Assembly (NCBI GenBank): GCA_014379305.1
Contig: JACMMB010000227.1
Coordinates: 1-20,019, forward strand
Direction of reading: 5' to 3'
Length of the DNA stretch: 20,019 nt
DNA from: Akkermansiaceae bacterium
GTDB taxonomy: Bacteria; Verrucomicrobiota; Verrucomicrobiia; Verrucomicrobiales; Akkermansiaceae
The notes beneath the pieces are model-generated. The model worked only from the letters and a program-made list of their open reading frames with translations, was not told the DNA's origin and did no database searches. Within the stretch, counting starts at the first letter, position 1, and every line of letters begins with the position of its first letter. This document shows, piece after piece, positions 1 through 8,200 of the stretch. The position numbers and the translations under genes are program-made.

Positions 1-611
1 AAAACCAGGGTAGCAATCGCCATCAACACCCCCGGCACACCGAATGCCCAATGTGGCCCATACCATTCCAAAAGCCATGGAGTCAGCAGCATTGAGGCAA
101 ATGCGCCCAGATTGATCGAGAAGTAAAACCAGTTGAATATCCGGTGCAAAAGGCGGGCGTTTCGCTGACCGAATTGATCACCCACATGGGCGGAGACACA
201 GGGTTTGATTCCTCCTGCCCCAAGCGCGATCAGGATGAGTCCGGAAATCATCCAGCCTTCCGAATTTCCGAATTTTCCCATCAAAGCCAGAGCCGCATGA
301 CCGGCGCAATAAACCAGCGAGAGCCAGATGATAATTCTGTATTTCCCGAAAAGGGCATCGGCGAGAATCGCTCCGACGACAGGGGTAAGGTAGAAGGCTC
401 CATTGAAAAGATGCACCATCTCCGTGGACCTGGCTTCGTCCATCGCCGTGCCAAACGGTCCGTCCATCAGATGCAGATACTGGGTCAGGAAAACAGCGAG
501 AATCGCCTTCATCCCGTAAAATGAAAACCGCTCCGCGGCTTCGTTGCCAATGATGTGAGGAATCCCCGGCGGCATTCCCTCCATTTCAACCGGCTTCGTG
601 CGATACTGCAT
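1..611 (-). CDS. POT/PTR2-family proton-dependent oligopeptide transporter, N-terminal part
   Basis: The first 203 codons are visible; the gene runs off the left edge. The protein is an inner-membrane major-facilitator transporter of the POT (peptide/nitrate) family, which brings in di- and tripeptides with protons. The motif GNEAAERFSFYGM at residues 22-34 holds the ExxER signature of helix 1 (E24, E27, R28) used in proton coupling. A second family signature, FNWFYFSINLGAF, lies near residues 160-170. Several hydrophobic helices are evident, for example AILAVFLTQYL and MISGLILIALGAGG. The ATG at 609-611 is preceded by a strong Shine-Dalgarno, GGGAGGAGG, about 10 bases upstream, which fixes the start. 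It lies 99 bases downstream of the kinase gene on the same strand with no clear terminator between, so co-transcription is possible. Substrate specificity cannot be read from this half. Confidence 0.9.
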   Translation of the reverse strand, partial: MQYRTKPVEMEGMPPGIPHIIGNEAAERFSFYGMKAILAVFLTQYLHLMDGPFGTAMDEARSTEMVHLFNGAFYLTPVVGAILADALFGKYRIIIWLSLVYCAGHAALALMGKFGNSEGWMISGLILIALGAGGIKPCVSAHVGDQFGQRNARLLHRIFNWFYFSINLGAFASMLLTPWLLEWYGPHWAFGVPGVLMAIATLV

Positions 612-710
612 GTGGTGAAAACCTCCTCCCTAGCCTCGCAAACTTCAAGCCATCAGCCGCTCGATCCAACACTTTTCATAACGCTGGCAACTCAATTATA
701 AAAAGCCGCT
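612..710. other. Short intergenic spacer between kinase and transporter genes
   Basis: These 99 bases separate two minus-strand genes. The only clear signal is the ribosome binding site of the transporter, around 622-630 (GGGAGGAGG on the minus strand). No stable hairpin with a T tract follows the kinase stop codon, and I could not identify a convincing promoter. Confidence 0.5.
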
Positions 711-3074
711 TTATCGAGGTAACCCGCTTGCGAGCATTTCCCAACGCCCTTTGAAACCCGCGCTCTCCGCCGCCAATCGGCTCGCGGCGGTGACAGCCCG
801 TTGGCGGTTACCGGCCAACCAATCGAAAGCGATCGCGGACTCATGCCTGCGCAATCTTTCCATCTCGCTCGCCGGATTTTTAACCATCTCGCGATGCAGC
901 TCGATAAGCTGGTCGGCGTCGAAATCCGTCCACTGCAGCTCGCGCGTTTCACCGGAACTCAAAATCGCCATCAGCTCCTTTCCTTCTTTGATCATGAGTG
1001 AGGAAACCGCAGTGCCGTCCTTGGTTTTCATTTCCAGCAACATCGGCTTCTTTTGCAATTGCCCCTTCATCTCGGAAATGAAGACCAAGGCTGCCTCGGT
1101 AATCCCCAGGATCGATTCACGAGTGTAGTTTGGCGGGTCCCTGGTGAGTTTCGACAAGCGATCGATGATTTCCACAAACTGATAGCTTTTCGCCAATGAC
1201 TCGATTTCAACCAAGTCGCCGGCCTCGGCCGACGGAATATTTTCCGGGGGCTTTTCGAATGATTTTTCCAGCTTCGCCAAAGCGAGCAGGCGCGCTTCGA
1301 TATTAAAGGGAGCGCGACCTTTGGTTTTCAGAAGCATGAGCACCTTGCCCAATTCCTCCTTCATGCCTTGGCATTCCTCCACCGTCTTGGGAGCTGAGTG
1401 CAAAGGCGCGGAACCCAGCAACTGGTAGTCTCCCACATATCGCCTCGCCACTTTTTGATACCAAACCAGCAATTCATCTTTTGCGGCCAATGGCTCGGCA
1501 ATCACATGATTGAAAAAAATCTGCGCCTCCTCCAATCCGCCGTGCTCCCAGTTTTTCAGTCCCGCGAGCAAATAGCCCATGGACCGATGCGATCCTCCTT
1601 CTCCTGCCGCCATGCTTTCGAATTTGAAATACGGCCATTGGTCCAATGCTTTCAACACAGGTTGAACACTCAGGAGGAAACCCGGACTTAGACCCGCCGG
1701 AGCGGCTTCAATATGCTGCTCCACTGCCTCGGCATGTTGCCGGGCCTGATTCACGCGCCCATCCATCAGGGAGACAGCCACAGCTTCTATCCCCGCCCAT
1801 GTTCTGGTCGGCTCCTGAACATCCTTATCCTGCAACAATGACGCAAACGCAGCGCCCGCCATGACATAGTCACCACGCTCCATCGCTGCCCGCGCCCCGC
1901 TGTAGCGGGTGGCGATTTCCTGAGGGCTGTCTGTGATTTCCTCTGTCTCTCTTTCGACTGTCGCCGACTTTGCCCCCAGCTTGTCCGGCTCGGCTTTTTT
2001 CGACCGATTCATCACTACCAACGCAGCGATTCCAGCGATGATCCCCAAGCTCACCAACACGATTGCGCTTAGACGATTTTTTTTACGCGAACCCGCCCGC
2101 CGCCGCGCATTTGAAATCCCATCCTGATCACTGACCACCTCTCCATGCGCGATTCTCAGCGCGGTTCGCAGGCCCGCGATCATTTCATCATAGCTTCCAA
2201 AACGCTTTTCCGACTCATACGCCATTGCCCGGTCAATGACCCCGCAAGTCTCATTGGATAAGTGCGGCGCGACCTTTTTCAGCGGCACGAGCTTCTTCTT
2301 CGCCTCGCGCAAAATATCGGTCGCCATTGATTCCTCATCGCAAGGCGGCTTCCCGGAAAGCGCATGATACAGGGTCGCGCCGAAGGCATACATATCGGAC
2401 CTGAAATCCTCAACCTCGCCCTCGATTGTTTCCGGAGGCACATAATAGGGCGTCGCCCAGATTTCCGTCGCCTTGGCCTTGCCGCCCTTGGTCATCAGGG
2501 CCAGCCCGAAATCCACGATTTTTGCATTTCCCTCGGAATCGAACAGAATGTTTCCCGGCTTCACATCGCGATGGATCAATCCTGCCGATTGGGCACCCTT
2601 CAGCCCCTCCGCAATCTGGATCGCCAGCGGTAGCAATTCGCTTTCGGAAATGAGCCCCTTTTCATTGATCCGCTGCTCAAAGTGCCCTCCCGGCACAAAC
2701 TCCATCGCAATGTAAAAGCGATCAAACGCCTTCCCCGTCGTGAAAACGCGCACCACATTCGGATGACTCAATGAGGCGGTCAGCCGCGCCTCCTGTTCAA
2801 AAGCCGCGATCCGTTTTTCATTCTTGGAAAACTCCTCACTGAGAATCTTTAAAGCCACCTCACGGTTCAAAGTCCCATCGACCGCCACGAAAACCGAACT
2901 CATCCCCCCGATCGCATGCCGCCGGATCAGCGTATACGGGCCGAACTGCTTCTTAACCCGGTTTTCCTCCCCACACCCCGGACAAACCACCCGCGAATAA
3001 GGTGCCAGATCCGCCACGTTCATCGGCGCGCCGCACGCATAACACACAACAATTTCCTCTCCGCCGTCACCCAT
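711..3074 (-). CDS. Membrane-anchored serine/threonine protein kinase with N-terminal zinc ribbon
   Basis: A 787-residue Hanks-type kinase that phosphorylates proteins on Ser/Thr. A zinc-ribbon-like motif comes first (C11, C14, C31, C34: CYAC then CPGC). The kinase domain spans about residues 46-305: glycine-rich loop around 55-61 (IGGMSSV, with the first glycine of the usual loop replaced), VALK lysine K76, helix-C glutamate E95, catalytic HRDVKPGN (168-175), DFG (188-190) and PPE (213-215). All catalytic residues are present. A basic stretch (RRRAGSRKKNR) leads into one transmembrane helix, about 335-356. The last 430 residues are helical, match no domain I recognise, and would lie on the outer side of the membrane. 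The ATG at 3072-3074 has AGGA 6 bases upstream. It is divergent from ruvA and lies upstream of a peptide transporter gene. Substrate and signal are unknown. Confidence 0.92.
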   Translation of the reverse strand: MGDGGEEIVVCYACGAPMNVADLAPYSRVVCPGCGEENRVKKQFGPYTLIRRHAIGGMSSVFVAVDGTLNREVALKILSEEFSKNEKRIAAFEQEARLTASLSHPNVVRVFTTGKAFDRFYIAMEFVPGGHFEQRINEKGLISESELLPLAIQIAEGLKGAQSAGLIHRDVKPGNILFDSEGNAKIVDFGLALMTKGGKAKATEIWATPYYVPPETIEGEVEDFRSDMYAFGATLYHALSGKPPCDEESMATDILREAKKKLVPLKKVAPHLSNETCGVIDRAMAYESEKRFGSYDEMIAGLRTALRIAHGEVVSDQDGISNARRRAGSRKKNRLSAIVLVSLGIIAGIAALVVMNRSKKAEPDKLGAKSATVERETEEITDSPQEIATRYSGARAAMERGDYVMAGAAFASLLQDKDVQEPTRTWAGIEAVAVSLMDGRVNQARQHAEAVEQHIEAAPAGLSPGFLLSVQPVLKALDQWPYFKFESMAAGEGGSHRSMGYLLAGLKNWEHGGLEEAQIFFNHVIAEPLAAKDELLVWYQKVARRYVGDYQLLGSAPLHSAPKTVEECQGMKEELGKVLMLLKTKGRAPFNIEARLLALAKLEKSFEKPPENIPSAEAGDLVEIESLAKSYQFVEIIDRLSKLTRDPPNYTRESILGITEAALVFISEMKGQLQKKPMLLEMKTKDGTAVSSLMIKEGKELMAILSSGETRELQWTDFDADQLIELHREMVKNPASEMERLRRHESAIAFDWLAGNRQRAVTAASRLAAESAGFKGRWEMLASGLPR

Positions 3075-3245
3075 ATCAAATCCTAGATACTCAACCCGAT
3101 CCTGAAAACTTCGAACTTTCGCAATCTTCCCGGCTGGACCACACTCGTGGAGTTGCCTGCGCTAGATCCAACCTCAGCCCCGCCTTCATCCACCAATAAA
3201 TTCCGGCTTCGCGCACTTGGTTTCTAAATTCAGGAGCCTTACCAC
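3075..3245. other. Divergent intergenic region between the kinase gene and ruvA
   Basis: This stretch must hold the promoters of the kinase gene (minus) and of ruvA-gltX (plus). AGGAG at 3232-3236 is the only clear ribosome-binding signal, placed 9 bases before a TTG in the ruvA frame. I see no convincing -35/-10 pair, riboswitch or repeat. Confidence 0.45.
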
Positions 3246-3281
3246 TTGCATCCGCAGGCGTTTCTCACGAATCCTTCCCAC

Positions 3282-3878
3282 GTGATCGCCAGACTTCGCG
3301 GAAAAATCATTGAAGCCTATCCCAACCGCCTGGTTGTGGATTGCCACGGCGTTGGCTACGAAGTCTTCATACCGCTCTCAACCTTCGACAGCCTCCACGC
3401 TTCCACCGGGGCCGAAGTTGATTTGCGAACCCACCTCCATTTCAGCCAGCTTGCCCAGAAGCTCTTTGGCTTCGCGACCGAAGAAGAGCGCGACATTTTC
3501 CTGCTCCTGATTGACCGGGTCAGCGGCGTCGGCCCCACGATGGCGGTTGCCGTTCTGAGCGGCATGGACGTGACGCGCTTCAAGCAAGCCGTGGTTGCGG
3601 GTGACGTCGCGGGATTATCCAGACTCAAAGGCGTCGGAAAAAAAACCGCCGAGCGCATCATTCTCGAGCTCAAGGATAAAGTCGGAGTTACCGATACCTG
3701 GCAGGATGCCGCCTCCGGACAGGTCTCCGCCCCGGCCGCGGATGCCGAGCTAGCCCTCATTGCCCTTGGCTACAAACAGGTTGATTCCCGCAAAGCTGTC
3801 CGCGCGGTCCTCGACAAGGATCCGGCTTCCACCACCGAGTCGCTCGTCCGTGGAGCCCTCCGGTCGCTCCAATCCTGA
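3282..3878 (+). CDS. ruvA: Holliday junction branch migration complex subunit RuvA
   Basis: RuvA binds four-way DNA junctions as a tetramer and loads the RuvB ATPase for branch migration in recombinational repair. With the GTG start at 3282 the protein has 198 residues, close to the usual length of about 200, and begins MIARLRGKI like other RuvA proteins. The N-terminal OB fold spans about 1-62. Two helix-hairpin-helix motifs follow (GVGPTMAVAVLSG near 82-94 and LKGVGKKTAERI near 115-126). A flexible linker, about 136-152, leads to the C-terminal RuvB-contact domain (DAELALIALGY). A TTG at 3246 in the same frame has a well-placed AGGAG (3232-3236) and would add 12 residues, so the true start is uncertain. 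ruvB and ruvC are not adjacent. gltX begins 10 bases downstream, suggesting a two-gene operon. Confidence 0.95.
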   Translation: MIARLRGKIIEAYPNRLVVDCHGVGYEVFIPLSTFDSLHASTGAEVDLRTHLHFSQLAQKLFGFATEEERDIFLLLIDRVSGVGPTMAVAVLSGMDVTRFKQAVVAGDVAGLSRLKGVGKKTAERIILELKDKVGVTDTWQDAASGQVSAPAADAELALIALGYKQVDSRKAVRAVLDKDPASTTESLVRGALRSLQS

Positions 3879-3888
3879 ATCACCCCAC

Positions 3889-5184
3889 ATGTCCGTCCGC
3901 ACCCGTTTCGCACCGTCCCCGACCGGCTACCTCCACGTCGGCGGCGCCCGCACCGCGCTCTTCAACTGGCTTTTCGCCCGCAAGCAGCACGGCTCCTTCA
4001 TCCTCCGCGTCGAGGACACCGATGCCGCCCGCAACACCGATGAAGCCCGCCAGGCGATCTTCGATGGGTTGTCGTGGCTGGGCCTGGATTGGGATGAAGG
4101 ACCGGAAAAAGGCGGGAAGTTCGGCCCCTACTATCAATCCCGGCGGGCCGAAATCTACGACACCTATTTCGAGAAACTTCTCGCCTCCGACCGCCTCTAT
4201 AAAGACGGCGATGCCTATCGTTTCCGTTTCGACCGCACCCCGGTCACCATGCGCGATCTGGTCTGCGGCGAGGTCACCATCGATTACCGCGATGCCTCGA
4301 ACACCCCCGACATGGTCATACGCCGCAGCGACGGCTCCTATGTCTTCCATTTCGTCAACGTCGTCGACGATCTTGAAATGAAGATCACCCACGTCATCCG
4401 CGGCGAGGATCACCTGATGAACACCCCGAAGCACCTCCAGCTCATCGCCGCCCTAGGCGCCGCGTCCCCCCAATACGCGCACATTCCCCTGATCCTGAAT
4501 CCCGACGGCTCGAAAATGTCCAAACGCGATGCCGGAGCCGCCATCGGAGATTACCCGCGCCAGGGCTTTCTTTCCGCAGCCGTCGTCAATTTCATCGCCC
4601 TGTTAGGCTGGTCCTCAAAATCGGACGATGAGATTTTCACCCTCACGCAGCTCGTCGACCGCTTTTCCCTGGCAGCCATCAACCGCGCGCCCGCCCGTTT
4701 TGATCTCGAAAAGTGCAAATGGGTCAATCAGCAGCACCTCGCGAAAATCGATACCGAAACGTTCGCCGAGCTGGCCAAACCATTTGTCGAAAACGAAAAC
4801 CTCCCCGTCACCGAAAACTACCTCGCGGTGATTACTGCGGTGAAAGACAAAGTCCGCCTGCTCACCGAAGTCCCGCACGCTATCGACTTCCTCGTCACCG
4901 ACACCGCATCCCAAGACTCGGAAGCCGTGGAGAAAGCAAAAGCCAACCCAAACTCAGCCCTCCTCCCCACCCTCGCCGATCAACTCGCAAACCTAAACGA
5001 ATGGTCGGCTGAAAATGCCAAACAAGCCATCGGCGAGGTCGTCACCGCAAACGGTGCAAAAGCCGGACAGCTCATGTTCCCCGTTCGCGTCGCCCTCTCC
5101 GGCCGCGCCCACGGCCCGGATCTCGGGGATATCTTCGAGATTCTTGGGAAAGAAAAGACAGTGAAAAGGCTGAGATCTTTCTAA
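3889..5184 (+). CDS. gltX: Glutamyl-tRNA synthetase (unusually short)
   Basis: Class I aminoacyl-tRNA synthetase that charges tRNA(Glu) with glutamate. The ATG at 3889 gives MSVRTRFAPSPTGYLHVGG, the standard family start; the open frame continues upstream, but inside ruvA. The HIGH-type motif is HVGG (16-19) and the KMSKS motif is SKMSKR (208-213). The Rossmann core motifs NTDEARQAIFDGLSWLGL and VIRGEDHLMNTP are present. An anticodon-binding region follows from about residue 260. The protein has 431 residues against about 470-490 for typical GltX. Much of the shortage is in the segment after Y104, where family members usually carry a CxC-type zinc or connective segment of about 30 residues. 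There is no clear Shine-Dalgarno, and the 10-base gap after ruvA suggests coupled translation. Whether it also charges tRNA(Gln) cannot be told from the sequence. Confidence 0.95.
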   Translation: MSVRTRFAPSPTGYLHVGGARTALFNWLFARKQHGSFILRVEDTDAARNTDEARQAIFDGLSWLGLDWDEGPEKGGKFGPYYQSRRAEIYDTYFEKLLASDRLYKDGDAYRFRFDRTPVTMRDLVCGEVTIDYRDASNTPDMVIRRSDGSYVFHFVNVVDDLEMKITHVIRGEDHLMNTPKHLQLIAALGAASPQYAHIPLILNPDGSKMSKRDAGAAIGDYPRQGFLSAAVVNFIALLGWSSKSDDEIFTLTQLVDRFSLAAINRAPARFDLEKCKWVNQQHLAKIDTETFAELAKPFVENENLPVTENYLAVITAVKDKVRLLTEVPHAIDFLVTDTASQDSEAVEKAKANPNSALLPTLADQLANLNEWSAENAKQAIGEVVTANGAKAGQLMFPVRVALSGRAHGPDLGDIFEILGKEKTVKRLRSF

Positions 5185-5185
5185 A

Positions 5186-5249
5186 CGTGGCGGCGGATTG
5201 CATCCGCCATGCCATTCAAACTTAGGCACGGCGGATGCCATCCGCCACC
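5186..5249. repeat. Inverted pair of REP-like palindromes (REPIN-like) between gltX and metH
   Basis: Starting one base after the gltX stop is a REP unit made of GTGG, a C and the palindrome GGCGGATTGCATCCGCC (5186-5208). It is followed by ATGCC, an 11-base spacer (5214-5224), and a second, slightly diverged unit in the opposite orientation (5225-5249, core GGCGGATGCCATCCGCC). The two units can fold into one long imperfect hairpin or two small ones. The first 28 bases are identical to the repeat at the 5' end of the transposase insert in metH. It lies between two convergent stop codons, so it may also act as a two-way terminator or mRNA-stabilising hairpin; that role is inference. Confidence 0.85.
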
Positions 5250-5251
5250 AC

Positions 5252-8200
5252 TCAGGCATACCCCAACCATGGGCCCAGCCACTTCTCGACCTCCGCCAAG
5301 GTCATTCCCTTACGCCGCGCATAGTCTTCCATCTGATCTTTCTGCAGCTCGGACAACGCGAAATAATGACTATCCGGGGGTGAAAAATACAGTCCGCAGA
5401 CCGCCGCCCCGGGGTGCATCGCACAACTTTCGGTCAAGGTAACGCCGGTCTCCGCCGAGGCATTCAACAGCTCGAACAAAATTGGTTTTTCCGTGTGATC
5501 GGGTTGCGCCGGGTAACCCGGTGCCGGACGTATGCCCTGGTAGTTTTCATGAATCAGCTCATCCTTCGTCAGCTCGGTCTCGGTCTCATAACCCCACTCG
5601 ATCCGCGCCTGGTGATGCAGCTTTTCGGCGAAGGCTTCCGCAAGCCGGTCAGCGATCGCTTTGACCATGATCGAACCATAAGGATCATGCGCTGCATCCA
5701 ACTCTTTGGCATATTCATCAGCCCCGTGTATCCCCACCACAAAGCCGCCGATAAAGTCAGGCGTGGCGGCGGATTGCATCCGCCCAGCCAAACCACCATT
5801 CCCCACAAATTCCCAATCCTCCAGCCCTGCGGACTCAGGATTATTCAACACATACCTTGTCTGATTCACAAAGTCCTCAGCATCACGAATGATATGATCA
5901 TAAGACTCCTTCTGCCAGAACTCCCCTTCACTGCCCAAAACCTTATTCACCTCCCTGGCGCTGAAGCGTTTGATACTATGGAGAATTTCAGAAAGTGATT
6001 CGCTATCTCGTGGTGACAAAATCATGTGAACGTGGTTCGGCATCACGCACCAGGCACCTAGATCATAACGACTTTCTGCAAAAAAACGGATCGCATCCGC
6101 CACAATCCTGGCGATCCGTTCGTCTTTCATCCAGCTATCGCCCAGACCCTGATCAAGAACGCTTTCAATTCTCTCACGGTAAAGCTTGTCCAAATTTTTG
6201 CGTAGATCTTTCGCCAACCCTTCCTCGCCGTCCTTATCAGCCTGTTGGATCCTGCGTTTCAGTTCTTCTTTTTCTTTCGCGTAGGCGACGAGAACGCCTT
6301 GCGAAAATGTATCCTCTAAACGGAAGGTGACAGCGTAGGTAGCTCCTTCACGGTACCAATGCGGTAGGCTGCCCCATTTCTCTTTTGTAATGGTGGTGCT
6401 TTGTTCGGCATGGCGGATGCAATCCGCCGCCACGGGCTTTACCCAATCTGACAACGCAACGTTCGGTTTCCCGGAGGTCTTCTTCAACTGCTGGCGCAGG
6501 GTGTGGAATTTCGTCCGCTCGGTTCCATCCTCGTTCCAAACGATGATGTCATCCCCATCCGCGTTCGCCGGAAAAAATCCGTAGATTCCGCGAGCTCGGA
6601 GCCGCTTTTCGGCAACCAATTTCTCCATGTATTCGCCCGCTTCCGCGAATAGCTTCTTCGCCTCGGCCGCACCACCTTCGTTCTTGGTCTTGAGCTCTTT
6701 CTTCTCGCGGTCCCAGACCCCTCTCAGTTCCCAGGCATGGAAAAACGGCGTCCAGTCAATATATTCCACCAGCTCGCTGATCTCACTTTCAATGGCTTTT
6801 GTGCCCGTAAAACCCGGCACCGGTGGAAGATAATTTTCCCAATCAAATTTCGGTCCCGCCTTCCGGGCCTCTTCAATCGACAAGGTCTCCTTCTTCGGCC
6901 CGCCCAGGAAAGCTTCCTTCGCCTTCTTCTGCTTTTCCCGCAAATCCGCCACGAAGCCATCCCGCTGATCCTTGGAAAGCAACGAAGTCGTCACCGGCAC
7001 CGATCGGGAAGCGTCCAACACGTGCACCACCGGCCCCGAATAATGCTCCGCGATTTTGATGGCGGTATGTGCGGCCGAAGTCGTGGCCCCGCCGATCAAC
7101 AGGGGAATCGTAAATCCGCGCCGCTCCATCTCCTTCGCCACATGCACCATTTCATCCAAAGACGGAGTGATCAGCCCCGATAATCCCACCACATCGGAAC
7201 CCATCTCGATGGCTCGATCCAAAATCTTATCGCATGAAACCATCACGCCCATATCCGTGACCTCGAAGCCATTACAAGACAGCACCACTCCCACGATATT
7301 CTTCCCGATGTCATGCACATCGCCTTTCACCGTCGCAATCAGGAAACGTCCCGCCGATCTCCCCCGCTCCGCCAATTTCATCGCTTCCTGATCCGTCAGC
7401 TCCGGTTGCTCCGCTTTGAATGCCGCCGCCTCTTCGGCCAGAAATTCCTCTTTCTCAGCCTCCATAAACGGGAACAGCCAGGCCACCGCCTTTTTCATCA
7501 CCCTCGCGGATTTCACCACCTGCGGCAAAAACATTTTCCCGGCACCGAATAAATCGCCAACCACTCCCATCCCGTCCATCAGCGGCCCCTCGATCACTTT
7601 CAACGGTCTCCCGTATTTCAAACGCGCCGCCTCGGTGTCCTCATCGATAAACCGGTCAATTCCTCTCAAAAGCGCATGCTCCAGGCGCTTCTCGACCGAT
7701 TCATCACGCCACGCCAGATCCTCCTCGATCTTCTTCCCACCTTTGTTCTTGTAGCTCTCGGCCAAATCAAGAAGCCGCTCCGTCGAGTCCTCCCGCCGAT
7801 TCAGCAAAACATCCTCCACACAATCCAGCAGCTCCTTCGGAATCTCATCATAGACCTCGAGCATCCCGGCATTCACGATGCCCATCTCCATCCCCGCTTT
7901 GGTCGCATGATAGAGGAATGCTGAATGCATCGCTTCCCGCACCGCGTTGTTGCCACGGAACGAAAACGAAATGTTCGATACCCCGCCGGATACTTTCGCC
8001 CCCGGCAGGTTCTCCTTGATCCAGCGGGTCGCATTGATGAAATCCAAAGCATAGTTGTTATGCTCTTCGATTCCCGTCGCCACCGTCAGGATGTTGGGAT
8101 CGAAAATAATGTCATTCTGATTGAATCCAACCTCATCGACCAGAATCCGGTAAGCCCGCTCGCAGATCCGGATCTTTTCCTCATAGGTCGCAGCCTGGCC

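Larger units (their letters stand above)
5762..6434 (-). mobile_element. REP-bounded RAYT (Y1/HUH transposase) element nested in frame within metH
   Basis: This insert encodes residues 746-969 of the MetH large subunit and reads as a REP-associated tyrosine transposase (IS200-like Y1 fold). The N-terminal family motif is LPHWYREGATYAVTFRL (768-784). The HUH metal-binding motif is MPNHVHMIL (876-884; H879 and H881). The likely nucleophilic tyrosine is Y923 in FWQKESYDHIIRDAEDF, followed by YVLNNPESAGLEDW. Such enzymes act on REP palindromes as single strands. Perfect 23-base inverted repeats of REP type form both ends. Removing 5762-6433 (672 bases) would join WVKP to PDFIGGF in frame. No duplicated target site is evident, as expected for this family. 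There is no in-frame ATG before M847, so it appears to lack an independent start. Its third codon positions look more A/T-rich than the flanking metH sequence. Confidence 0.9.

Noticed and set aside
3880..4434. A 184-codon minus-strand frame opposite gltX
   Set aside because: Antisense shadow of a strongly conserved gene; low-complexity composition rich in Gly, Val and Asp, no start signal.
6084..6117. A further GTGGCGGATGCGATCC-like match to the REP repeat inside the transposase coding region
   Set aside because: It lacks the full second arm of the palindrome and encodes a normal helix (RIARIVADAIRF); chance similarity is more likely than a fourth repeat.
5762..6434. An intein or homing element inside metH
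   Set aside because: No intein splice-junction residues (Cys/Ser start, HN end) are present, and the motifs are those of a Y1/HUH transposase bounded by REP palindromes.
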